Source: Sphingomonadales bacterium Ga0077559 (GTDB lineage Bacteria > Pseudomonadota > Alphaproteobacteria > Sphingomonadales > Sphingomonadaceae). From it: a stretch of DNA of 64,000 nucleotides. The notes under the pieces are model-generated. The model had not been told where the DNA came from, did no database searches, and saw only the letters and a program-made list of their open reading frames with translations. The DNA lies in the NCBI GenBank assembly GCA_001464315.1, contig LNFK01000053.1, positions 1 through 64,000 on the forward strand, written 5' to 3'. Positions 53,717-61,978 of the stretch are shown one piece after another. Position 1 is the stretch's first letter. Each line of letters begins with the position of its first letter. The translations under genes and the position numbers were made by a program.

Positions 53717-54603
53717 GCCGCGACCTTGGCGAGCTTATCGGCGAGGCGACGCTGGCGCGTGTGTTCGGCCCAATCGACTATCGACATGTTGCCATGCTTG
53801 TCCTCAACCAAAGCGGTGCAACTTTCGACCCAGTCGCCATCATTATAATAAGTCACGCCATCAAATTCGCGAATTTCGGCATGGTGGATGTGGCCGCATA
53901 CAACGCCGTCGACGCCGCGCTCGATTGCTGCGCGTGCCACTGCCTCTTCATATTGGCCGATAAAGGCCACTGCGTTTTTGACTCGCAGCTTCATATATGA
54001 GGAAAGCGACCAATAAGGCAGATGGAACCTGCGGCGCACCGCGTTCAGCCAGACATTGGCTTTGAGCAGGAATGTGTAAGCCGCATCGCCCAAAAAGGCC
54101 AACCATTTGGCATAAAGCACGACGCTGTCGAACATGTCGCCGTGGGTAACCAGCAAAAGGCGTCCGTCGGCGGTTTCATGGATTGCTTCATGCGCCAGCT
54201 CGACGCCGCCAAAACCGAGGCCGACATAATCGCGGAACATCTCGTCATGATTGCCGGGAACATAGACAACGCGCGTGCCTTTATGCGCCATTTTAAGAAT
54301 TCGGCGGAGTACTTCATTATGGCTCGACGGCCAGTACCAGCCTTTGCGCAAACGCCATCCATCGACGATATCGCCCACAAGATATAGCGTTTCGCATTTG
54401 ATGCTGTGCAGGAAATCGAGCAGCAGTTCGGCGTTGCACCCCGATGTGCCCAAGTGGATATCCGATATCCACACAGTCCGGTATTTTTGCTTCGGCTGGT
54501 AACTGCGTGGTTCTTTTTCATGGAACCAATCGGGCATTTTTGAGTCAAATATACTGGTGACTTCGCCCTTGTTCAGAACGCCACCTTTTAAAACATCAGT
54601 CAT
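53713..54603 (-). CDS. UDP-2,3-diacylglucosamine diphosphatase-like metallophosphoesterase (LpxH family)
   Basis: 296 residues, about 55 longer than E. coli LpxH (240). Two-metal ligands are complete: D48-x-H50 (WISDIHLG), D78 (VGDIVDGW), N118-H119 (VPGNHDEM), H154 (VTHGDM), and GHIH near the C-terminus. The HD-like region FHLPYWSLSSYMKLRVK is typical of the LpxH-like group in alphaproteobacteria that lack lipid A. Since sphingomonads usually contain glycosphingolipids instead of LPS, the substrate may be another lipid pyrophosphate. Precedes a glycosyltransferase with ATGA overlap. Confidence 0.85.
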   Translation of the reverse strand: MTDVLKGGVLNKGEVTSIFDSKMPDWFHEKEPRSYQPKQKYRTVWISDIHLGTSGCNAELLLDFLHSIKCETLYLVGDIVDGWRLRKGWYWPSSHNEVLRRILKMAHKGTRVVYVPGNHDEMFRDYVGLGFGGVELAHEAIHETADGRLLLVTHGDMFDSVVLYAKWLAFLGDAAYTFLLKANVWLNAVRRRFHLPYWSLSSYMKLRVKNAVAFIGQYEEAVARAAIERGVDGVVCGHIHHAEIREFDGVTYYNDGDWVESCTALVEDKHGNMSIVDWAEHTRQRRLADKLAKVAA

Positions 54604-54641
54604 GAATTTCCCAGTCGTTACCTTAACTGGAACTGCCGAAT

Positions 54642-54683
54642 AACTGTCACGCGTTACGCGTTCACGTCATACGCGTGACAGTT
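54642..54683. repeat. Perfect 13-bp inverted repeat upstream of the LpxH-like gene
   Basis: AACTGTCACGCGT (54642-54654) and ACGCGTGACAGTT (54671-54683) are exact reverse complements with a 16-base loop that itself contains ACGCGT-like words. It sits 39 bases upstream of the LpxH-like start and 31 bases after the TonB-receptor stop. No T run follows on either strand, so a DNA-binding site or RNA structure is more likely than a terminator. Confidence 0.6.
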
Positions 54684-54713
54684 TCGAGTCAAATACCGCT
54701 TTTCTGCGTCAGT

Positions 54714-56987
54714 TTAGAACTTTGCGCCGACCCGGATGCCGTACAAACGTGGCTCGGCGGGAATGAAGGTTGGTATACCAAATGCGCCGCCGGTATTTCC
54801 CGCATCGAGCAAATAGTCTTCGTTTAGCAGATTGCGGGCAAAGGCCGAAATCTCGAAGCGGTCGCCACCAAAGCGGAAACCTGCGTTGACATTGACCAGC
54901 GTCACCGCATCCTGGCTGGTGACAGGGTTATTTGGAATTTCGAAGAACATGCTGCTACGATAGGTTACCGAAGGCGTGGCAAAGAAGGTAACGCCGCCCA
55001 AAGGTGCATTTATCGTGAAACCACCCGATGCTTGCACTTCAGGTTGCAAGCGGAACTTGGCGCCCCGGAAATTGGCGGCAATGGTCGGTTTGTCGTCGAT
55101 CCCTCCGTCTATGTAACCGATATTGCCAAAGATGCTCAGCCAGCTTGTCGGTTTGATCGTCAGTTCGGCTTCAACGCCCTTGTTCGTTGCAGTACCGGCG
55201 CTTTGTGTTTGCGTGGTGCCGTTTGGCAAGACAACGCTGACCTGGAAATTGTCATAGGTCAGGTAATAAGCGCCAATTGACCCCGAAAAAATGCCAACAG
55301 CCCCTTTCAACCCTACCTCATAATTCCAGATATTTTCGGCGAGCACTGGCGTAAAGTTTGCAGCGGGGCCAGTTGGCGTGGTGCGTGCACCAAGTTGCAC
55401 CGTAGCCGAGCGGCGGCCCTTTGAAACAGTGGCGTAGCCATTGAAATTATCTGAGAATCGGTACAGCAAGTTGAAGCGCGGCAGAACCGCAGCGAAGCTG
55501 TCCTCGGTACGGAATGTCTGGCCTCCGGTATCAATTTGCCCTGGCACCACGGATGCGCCACCAGTGACAGCCGAACGCGGAACCCGCGCAAAGAAGCCCG
55601 AGCGACGCTTTTCAATTAAGACACGCGCACCAGCTGTGATCTCTAACTTCGGCGTGGGGATCCAAGTGCCATCAGCAAACATCGAATAGCTATCGTTGCG
55701 GCCCTTATTTTCAAAAACCGAGCTGTAGGGAACAGGAGGAAGTGCTTGCGCCGGAACGCTTCCATTGGGTGCAACGCACTGCGCCCGGGTTGCCGCAGTG
55801 CTCGTCAAACAAGCAAAAAACACCCGTTCGTTCGTCGAAAAAGGGACATTCTGAATGCTGTTTTCGTGGAAGAAGTTGAACCCGAACGACCCACGGAAAT
55901 TGTTGTCGGTATATGCAAAGCGGGTTTCATGATTGAACTGGTCGCCCTTGGCCAGCTCGGTAAATTCAAGATACTCAGCGGCTGAACCATCAGCATCGAA
56001 CACTTCGAGCGAGTCAAATTTGCGATAACCGTTGACCATGGTCAGCGCCCAGTTGTCGGCAAATTCATAGTTCACGATAAAATTGGCATCGTAAACGTCG
56101 CGGGTCAGACCAAGCTCTGCCTGATACAGATCCTGCAATGACCGTGATGACCCACCGAGATATGCATCACCAAACGGATCGCCTGGACCGGACGCTGTCG
56201 GTAGCGCCCGCGACACGAAGGCGGTGCCCGGGTTACGCTGACGATCGTAGGTGAGAATAAGATCGGCAGTCAGCGCGTCGTTCGGCGTGTACCGCAGCGA
56301 ACCGCGAACACCGAGCTGATCCTGTCCGTTCAAATCATCTTGATTGGGGGCCAAATTGTTCACATAACCGTCGCGCTTTTTATAGGCGAATGCGACGCGT
56401 CCGGCGATAATGTCCGATCCCAGATTAAGATTGCCGGTCAGCAGCCGTTGGTCATAATTGCCGATACCTGCGGTCAGCGCGCCCGAAAAACCCGGCTTTG
56501 GCCGCGCTGAAATGATGCTGATCGCGCCTACTGCCGAGGCGGTACCAAATAACGTCGCCTGCGGGCCTTTGATGACTTCGATACGCTCGACATCATAAAT
56601 ATCCTGATAGGAACCACGCGACCGCGAGATGTCGACGCCGTTATAATATAGCGTCACCCGCGCCGCCTGTTGCGCCGATCCAGAATCGGAGGTTATTCCG
56701 CGGATCACGATGCCTGGGTTGTTCGCGCTCTGCTCCTGAACATTAAGGCCGGGAATATAATTGGCGAGTTCGTCCAGATCGCTGACGCCAAGTTCTTCGA
56801 GCCGTGCTTGGCTGACGGCGCTGATAGTTACCGGAACATCAACAAGACGCTCTTCGCGTTTTTGCGCGGTAACGATGATATCGCCTTCGAACGCCTGATC
56901 GTCGGCTTCGGCTGTTTGGGCAAACGCAGGCATCGCTGTCGTTGCGCAAAGAATGGAGAAAGTTGCAGATATATAGGGACGACGCAT
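54714..56987 (-). CDS. TonB-dependent outer-membrane receptor
   Basis: 757 residues with signal peptide (about 1-23, PAFA-Q), plug domain starting with DIIVTAQKREERLVDVPVTISAV (TonB-box-like and the typical sphingomonad plug start) and PGIVIRGITSDSG, a beta-barrel, and a terminal LYGIRVGAKF. Related receptors in Sphingomonas import siderophores, flavonoids or oligosaccharides; the substrate is not evident. No neighbouring uptake enzymes. The promoter region is 185 bases to the DUF2171 gene on the other strand. Confidence 0.9.
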   Translation of the reverse strand: MRRPYISATFSILCATTAMPAFAQTAEADDQAFEGDIIVTAQKREERLVDVPVTISAVSQARLEELGVSDLDELANYIPGLNVQEQSANNPGIVIRGITSDSGSAQQAARVTLYYNGVDISRSRGSYQDIYDVERIEVIKGPQATLFGTASAVGAISIISARPKPGFSGALTAGIGNYDQRLLTGNLNLGSDIIAGRVAFAYKKRDGYVNNLAPNQDDLNGQDQLGVRGSLRYTPNDALTADLILTYDRQRNPGTAFVSRALPTASGPGDPFGDAYLGGSSRSLQDLYQAELGLTRDVYDANFIVNYEFADNWALTMVNGYRKFDSLEVFDADGSAAEYLEFTELAKGDQFNHETRFAYTDNNFRGSFGFNFFHENSIQNVPFSTNERVFFACLTSTAATRAQCVAPNGSVPAQALPPVPYSSVFENKGRNDSYSMFADGTWIPTPKLEITAGARVLIEKRRSGFFARVPRSAVTGGASVVPGQIDTGGQTFRTEDSFAAVLPRFNLLYRFSDNFNGYATVSKGRRSATVQLGARTTPTGPAANFTPVLAENIWNYEVGLKGAVGIFSGSIGAYYLTYDNFQVSVVLPNGTTQTQSAGTATNKGVEAELTIKPTSWLSIFGNIGYIDGGIDDKPTIAANFRGAKFRLQPEVQASGGFTINAPLGGVTFFATPSVTYRSSMFFEIPNNPVTSQDAVTLVNVNAGFRFGGDRFEISAFARNLLNEDYLLDAGNTGGAFGIPTFIPAEPRLYGIRVGAKF

Positions 56988-57172
56988 TTTGGGAGGCTCC
57001 TGCGGTTGGGAAACCGGCCCTATGCGCAGCGATGGCGTCAGTATTGCGAAATTCCTGCGACAGTTCCGCTCTCAAAATAAGAAGATTTTGCGACATGGCC
57101 GATACGGTCATTTTACATGGACCTTCCTGTCATCTGGCGCGTTAAGCCTGGCCCATGCAAAGGAACACTAAA

Positions 57173-57436
57173 ATGGCAGACCTATCGCAAATTCAGGAAC
57201 ATGCAGAAGTCATTGGCGCCGACGGCGTCCATGTTGGCACGGTTGATGGCGTTGAAGGCAATCGCATCAAGCTGACCAAAAAAGATTCAGGCGAAGGCAG
57301 CCATAAAGGTCATCATCATTATATCGACGGCGGACTGGTTGCTTCGGTTGAAGATGGCACCGTCCGGCTTTCGGCCAATGGCGATGTTGCAGTTGCCATG
57401 GAATCTGAAGAAACCGAAAAAAACATGCCGATGTGA
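57173..57436 (+). CDS. DUF2171 domain protein
   Basis: 87 residues from ATG 57173, preceded by AAGGA. The domain pattern EHAEVIGADGVHVGTVDGVEGNRIKL and YIDGGLVASVEDGTVRLS is the DUF2171/PRC-barrel-like fold found in small stress-linked proteins of sphingomonads and others. There is a polar, His-rich loop (GSHKGHHHYID). Function unknown. Convergent with polA, 23 bases between stops. Confidence 0.85.
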   Translation: MADLSQIQEHAEVIGADGVHVGTVDGVEGNRIKLTKKDSGEGSHKGHHHYIDGGLVASVEDGTVRLSANGDVAVAMESEETEKNMPM

Positions 57437-57459
57437 AATGAGTTAGGGGCGCATCTGCC

Positions 57460-60279
57460 TTAGTGCGCTGCTCCCCAGCTCGCTCCGGTTCCGATTTCAA
57501 CGCCAAGCGGTACAGTCAGCTTGACCAACGGCTCCGCTGCGCCCGCCATGACCGCCTCGATAACCTTGCTCGCTGCCGCGACGTCCGCCTCGGGCAATTC
57601 GAAAACCAGTTCATCATGCACCTGCAGCAGCATTTTGACATTGGGCAGGCCCGCATCCAGCAAGGCAGGCCTCATTCGAACCATGGCGCGCTTGATGATA
57701 TCGGCGCTTGTCCCCTGAATCGGCGCGTTGATCGAAGCGCGTTCGCTACCCTGCCGTTCAGCTTGATTGGGTGACTTTATCCGAGGGAACCATGTCTTGC
57801 GGCCAAAGAGCGTCGTCGAATGGCCGACCTCGCGTACCTCTGCGAGCGTCTCCTGAATATAATTCGAAATGCCGGGAAAGCGTTTGAAATAGGCGTCGAT
57901 CAACGCTTGGGCCTCGTCGGAAGTCGACTCCAATCGCTTTGCCAATCCCCACCGCGAGATACCGTAAAGGATCGAGAAGTTGATCGTCTTCGCTCGCCCG
58001 CGTGTGTCGCGATTGACCTCGCCAAACATCTCCATTGCTGTACGCGCGTGGATATCCTCGCCCTTTTCAAAGGCATCGCGCAGCGGTTCGACATCGGCAA
58101 AATGCGCCGCGAGCCGTAGCTCGATCTGGCTATAGTCGGCGGAAAGAATAACATTGCCCGGTTCGGCCACAAAGGCATCGCGGATTTGCCGTCCGGTTTC
58201 GGTGCGGATCGGTATATTTTGCAAGTTTGGATCGGTTGAAGACAGGCGCCCGGTTTGAGCGCCAACAAGGCTATAACTGGTGTGAACTCGGCCAGTCGCC
58301 GGATCGATCTGCTGCTGAAGGCTGTCGGTGTAGGTCGATTTGAGCTTCGATAATTGCCGCCAGTCCAAAACCTTACGCGCTATTTCGACCCCCTGCCCGG
58401 CCAAGTCTTCGAGCACTGTTACATCAGTCGAATATTGCCCGGACTTGCCTTTCTTACCGCCTTTGTGACCCAATTTGCCGAACAGGATTTCTCCCAGTTG
58501 CTGCGGACTGCCGATTGTGAATGGTTGACCGGCGAGCGCATGGATTTCTTTTTCCAGCACCTCCATTTGCGCCGCAAACTCGCCCGATAGCCGTGCCAGC
58601 ACAGCCCGGTCGACCTTGATGCCGGTGCATTCCATTTTGGACAGCACTGGGACGAGCGGTCGATCGACGAGTTCATACACGCTCGTCGCCTTTTCGGGGC
58701 TAAGCCGCAGTTTCAGATGGTGCCAAAGTCGCAAGGTTATGTCGGCATCTTCGGCGGCGTAGCATGTGGCGTCGGCCAAGGGCACGGCCGCAAAGCCAAT
58801 CTGGCTTTTGCCAGTGCCGGTGACGGTCTTGTACGAAATGCACTCGTGGCCAAGATGCACTTTGGCCAGCTCGTCCATGCCATGCCCCTGTCGCCCCGCG
58901 TCGAGTGCGAAGCTCATGACCATCGTATCGTCATAGGGGCTGATGGTAACACCATGCCGCGCGAGCACCGACATGTCATATTTCAGATTCTGCCCGATTT
59001 TAAGGACCGACGGGTCGGTCAGCAACGGTTTCAACCGCTCGATAGCCAACGCCATTTCGACCTGCTCCGGCTTTTCGGCAAACATATCGGTGCCGCCATG
59101 GGCGAGCGGCACGTAACACGCCTCGCCCGGCGCAACCGCCAGAGAAAAGCCGACAAGATTGGCGCTCGCGGCCTGCAAGCTGTCGGTTTCGGTATCGAAG
59201 CCGAGCGTGCCGGTTTCATGTGCGCGGGTGATCCAATGGTCGAGCCGCGCCAGGTCGGTTACGCACTCGTAGCTTTTGGTGTCGATGGGCGGCATCTGCA
59301 TAGGCTGAGCCGAACTTCCCTGGGCCGGTGCAGCCGCCGCACCATCACCGTTGCTCGTGGCCTTGGGATTACCCGCGATCGATTTATTAGCAGCAGCGGT
59401 ATCGCCGGTTACCAAGCCGATACGTTTGAGCAACGAGTTGAACCCATGATGCTGGAGGAAAGCCGCTAGTGGTTCCTCGGGGATCGCGCCGAGTTGCATA
59501 TCGTCAATCGCAATTGGCAACGGGCAATCTTCCTTGAGCGTTACCAATACCTTCGACAGCCGCGCTTTTTCGGCATGTTCGATCAGATTATCTCGCATTT
59601 TCGAAGGCTTCATACCGGGCGCGGCAGCCAGCACGCTTTCGAGGTCACCAAATTCCTGAATGAGTTTGGTTGCGGTCTTCGGACCGACCCCAGGAACGCC
59701 CGGAACATTGTCCACGCTATCGCCCATCAGCGCCAACACGTCACCAACCTTTTCCGGACCGACGCCGAACTTCTCGGTCACTTCCTCGGTGCGGATGCGT
59801 TCATTTTTCATCGTGTCGAACATGTCGACGCACGGTTCAACGAGCTGCATCAGGTCTTTGTCGGAGGACACAATGGTGACATGCCACCCTGCCCGGCACG
59901 CCGCCTTGGCATAACTTGCGATCATGTCGTCGGCTTCGACATTATCTTCTTCGATCATGGGCAGCGAAAAGGCACGCGTGGCATCGCGGATCATCGGGAA
60001 TTGCGGGCGCAAATCCTCCGGCGGCTCAGGCCGGTTAGCCTTGTAGAGGTCGTAAATTTCGTTGCGGAACGATTGGCTCGATTTGTCGAGCACGACTGCC
60101 ATATGCGTCGGCCCGTCCGCCTTATGCAAGTCATCCGCCAGCTTCCACAGCATCGTGGTGTATCCATAGACTGCGCCAACAGGCTCACCGTGCTGATTGG
60201 TCAGCGGCGGCAGGCGATGATAGGCACGGAAAATATAAGCGGAGCCATCGACCAGGTAGAGATGCTTTTGTTCGGACAT
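57460..60279 (-). CDS. polA: DNA polymerase I
   Basis: 939 residues. N-terminal 5' nuclease (1-290; LYLVDGSAYIFRAYH, DVLALMGDSVDNVPGVPGVGPKTA), 3'-5' exonuclease with intact acidic residues (FDTETDSL, NLKYDMSVL, YAAEDADITLRL), and the polymerase with motif A DYSQIELRLAAHF, O-helix RGRAKTINFSILYG and motif C VHDELVFE. Proofreading is therefore predicted active, unlike some Thermus-type enzymes. It removes RNA primers and fills gaps in repair. Independent gene. Confidence 0.98.
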   Translation of the reverse strand: MSEQKHLYLVDGSAYIFRAYHRLPPLTNQHGEPVGAVYGYTTMLWKLADDLHKADGPTHMAVVLDKSSQSFRNEIYDLYKANRPEPPEDLRPQFPMIRDATRAFSLPMIEEDNVEADDMIASYAKAACRAGWHVTIVSSDKDLMQLVEPCVDMFDTMKNERIRTEEVTEKFGVGPEKVGDVLALMGDSVDNVPGVPGVGPKTATKLIQEFGDLESVLAAAPGMKPSKMRDNLIEHAEKARLSKVLVTLKEDCPLPIAIDDMQLGAIPEEPLAAFLQHHGFNSLLKRIGLVTGDTAAANKSIAGNPKATSNGDGAAAAPAQGSSAQPMQMPPIDTKSYECVTDLARLDHWITRAHETGTLGFDTETDSLQAASANLVGFSLAVAPGEACYVPLAHGGTDMFAEKPEQVEMALAIERLKPLLTDPSVLKIGQNLKYDMSVLARHGVTISPYDDTMVMSFALDAGRQGHGMDELAKVHLGHECISYKTVTGTGKSQIGFAAVPLADATCYAAEDADITLRLWHHLKLRLSPEKATSVYELVDRPLVPVLSKMECTGIKVDRAVLARLSGEFAAQMEVLEKEIHALAGQPFTIGSPQQLGEILFGKLGHKGGKKGKSGQYSTDVTVLEDLAGQGVEIARKVLDWRQLSKLKSTYTDSLQQQIDPATGRVHTSYSLVGAQTGRLSSTDPNLQNIPIRTETGRQIRDAFVAEPGNVILSADYSQIELRLAAHFADVEPLRDAFEKGEDIHARTAMEMFGEVNRDTRGRAKTINFSILYGISRWGLAKRLESTSDEAQALIDAYFKRFPGISNYIQETLAEVREVGHSTTLFGRKTWFPRIKSPNQAERQGSERASINAPIQGTSADIIKRAMVRMRPALLDAGLPNVKMLLQVHDELVFELPEADVAAASKVIEAVMAGAAEPLVKLTVPLGVEIGTGASWGAAH

Positions 60280-60671
60280 GCCGCATTCGATAGCAGCGGC
60301 ATTCGCCTGCGCCTATGGCGAATTAACGAACGGGACACCGAACTTAGTCGGTTATAGCGGGCTCAGCGGCGCGGCGGGTTTGCAATTCGACGTAGCCGCG
60401 CTTGAGAACAGCCATCCCGCGGCTGCATGCACGTTTATCGGTGCTGTTATTACTGCTGCAAACGCAGCGCAACTTTGCAAGAACTTTTCGGGCAGAGTAG
60501 GTTGGGCCGAATTCGTACAAGTATGTACTCGGATTGGCTATGTAGGCCGGGTCGCCAGGAAAACTATTTACCATCGGGTTCGCCAATCAGGCGCTGCTTG
60601 ATGAAAACGCCAAAATTACGCTTGCCGCAAACACACGCATTCGATCTCTCCTCGATTCCCTAAGCCAACAA
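60280..60671. other. 392-base region without a supported gene (polA 5' flank)
   Basis: Two overlapping frames are open (a + frame of 107 codons that begins inside the polA start, and a - frame of 80 codons) but neither has a ribosome-binding site or recognisable motif. The stretch contains an imperfect dyad GTACAAGTATGTAC (60517-60530) and probably the polA promoter, since polA starts at 60279 leftward. A 20-codon ATG frame ending at 60663 is too weak to call. Confidence 0.4.
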
Positions 60672-61358
60672 TCACGCCATTCCTTGCCTGAATTCGGGAT
60701 GAATATCGGGCTTTGCTAGCATGATGTTTGCAGGTTTTCCGCCATTTATACGCACCAGCTTGGGCGTCCCTTCGGTCATATATTGCCAGCGAAAAAAGCG
60801 GAAGGTTATCACCTGATTTATCGTTACTGCGCCCATCCGCTTGTGTGAAAGCAGCGATGGCAAATTATAGTCGGCAATCCAACTCATCGACCAACGCCTG
60901 TCATGTTCGCGGAGCCATTTTGCAGTTCCCGCCCACAATGCGGCAAATCCCCTGCCAAGCCGATGCTGCGGCTTGATCCACAGGCCTGCATCCCACGCGG
61001 CATCGAAGGGCACATGAAAGCGGATCGGCATCGCGTCTTCTTCGAAAGGGCCAGCCCCGACCCACGTGACGCCGACAAGTTCGTCCTTGCGATTATAGGC
61101 AGCGAGACATGTCATATTTTGTGCGAAGCGGAGGCGTTGGACATCTGGAGGCACATCGATAATGTGACCCAGCAATGCGCTCGGCGATATCGGTTCGACC
61201 CGAAAGCCTTTTGGCATCACGGGCATGCCTGCAACCGGAACAGCGACGAGCGTCAACCGGCTATACCCGACCATACCCGCCTTTGCGGCCAACCGAGCAG
61301 CGGCGTAGGAGACCACACCGGCAAGTCCCAATAACTTCAGACTGGCAATGTCAGGCAC
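60672..61358 (-). CDS. GNAT-fold protein, N-terminal hydrophobic segment
   Basis: 228 residues. The C-terminal half shows the GNAT layout: a strand (DAGLWIKPQHRLGRGFAALWAGTAKWLREHD) with the R/Q-x-x-G-x-G/A acyl-CoA-binding pattern in RLGRGF, followed by SWIADYNLPSLLSHKRMGA, where the Asn and Leu-rich motif B is typical. An N-terminal hydrophobic stretch of about 20 residues suggests membrane association, or part of the fold. No acetyl acceptor is known. Stand-alone gene. Confidence 0.7.
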   Translation of the reverse strand: MPDIASLKLLGLAGVVSYAAARLAAKAGMVGYSRLTLVAVPVAGMPVMPKGFRVEPISPSALLGHIIDVPPDVQRLRFAQNMTCLAAYNRKDELVGVTWVGAGPFEEDAMPIRFHVPFDAAWDAGLWIKPQHRLGRGFAALWAGTAKWLREHDRRWSMSWIADYNLPSLLSHKRMGAVTINQVITFRFFRWQYMTEGTPKLVRINGGKPANIMLAKPDIHPEFRQGMA

Positions 61359-61500
61359 TTCATACTCCGATGCATATTTGCGTTGTATAGCGCAATTTCA
61401 AGAAGAAATCCTGAATGGATTGCTTGGTGCGATGATTGAAATGCAACGACTAAGTGCGCGCGACTTTATCCCGTAAGCGCAGGAATATTGAATATAAATT

Positions 61501-61800
61501 TCAGCGAACACCAAGCCGCCGATCTGATTTGACCATCACCCAGGCCGATGCCTTGGCCTTGTTTCGGCACACCCATTCGATTTTGCGCACTTGGTGGCCC
61601 AATTGGTCGTTGGCGAAATCGCACACTTCCCGCGCAGTTCGATCAATATGCAAGGCGAGGATTTTCTGACCCTTTGAGGTGTTCAAATTGATGTCATCGG
61701 TGCGGACGCTGACCGAATGGGTTTCCTCCGACGCGGCATTTGCGGCTAAAGGTAGCGTTGCGAAAATGGCTGCCATTGCCAATTTTGTAAATACCAACAT
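61501..61800 (-). CDS. UrcA family secreted protein
   Basis: 99 residues from ATG 61800 with AGGAG seven bases upstream; the longer frame to 62058 runs into the divergent regulator and is ignored. Signal peptide cleaves near ANA-AS (about residue 22). The mature part carries the UrcA pattern SVSVRTDDINLNTSKGQKILALHIDRTAREVC ... WVCRNKA, two Cys likely disulfide-bonded. UrcA proteins are small periplasmic proteins of unknown function common in sphingomonads and Caulobacter. It is divergent from an AraC-type regulator and a tandem-half-site element (61889-61922) lies between them. Confidence 0.85.
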   Translation of the reverse strand: MLVFTKLAMAAIFATLPLAANAASEETHSVSVRTDDINLNTSKGQKILALHIDRTAREVCDFANDQLGHQVRKIEWVCRNKAKASAWVMVKSDRRLGVR

Positions 61801-61888
61801 GAAATTCTCCTGATTGATATATTGCGCCGGAACGTTTCGCGATGCGCGGACAACAATTTGCAGGAGGAGAGCGGACTTTCGTGCTTGC

Positions 61889-61922
61889 TTCGAAACGCAG
61901 CTAGCCGATTTCAAAATCGACC
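61889..61922 (-). promoter_or_regulatory. Predicted regulator-binding element between urcA-type gene and AraC-type gene
   Basis: Read on the minus strand, GATTTTGAAATCGGCTAGC and then TGCGTTTCGAA repeat the sequence found at 63017-63050 (GATTTCGAAATCGGCTAGC, CCAGTTTCGGAA). Within each element two TTTCGAA-like half-sites lie 20-21 bases apart, two helical turns, as in AraC-family operators. Orientation points toward the UrcA-type gene, 89 bases away. Confidence 0.7.
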
Positions 61923-61978
61923 AGAGCGCTTGGGCAAAAGAACTTGTCGCTACGCATTCGGTCTGGCAGCCAGCTTCC

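Noticed and set aside
60344-60586. 80-codon - frame in the polA upstream region
   Set aside because: Codon use and composition do not resemble neighbouring genes; no motif or start signal.
60278-60601. 107-codon + frame next to polA
   Set aside because: Begins two bases inside the polA start codon, lacks a ribosome-binding site, and its sequence shows no domain.
61814-61978. Upstream extension of the AraC-type regulator
   Set aside because: It would place the operator-like element inside the coding sequence and add a non-conserved, charged N-terminus before the first helix.
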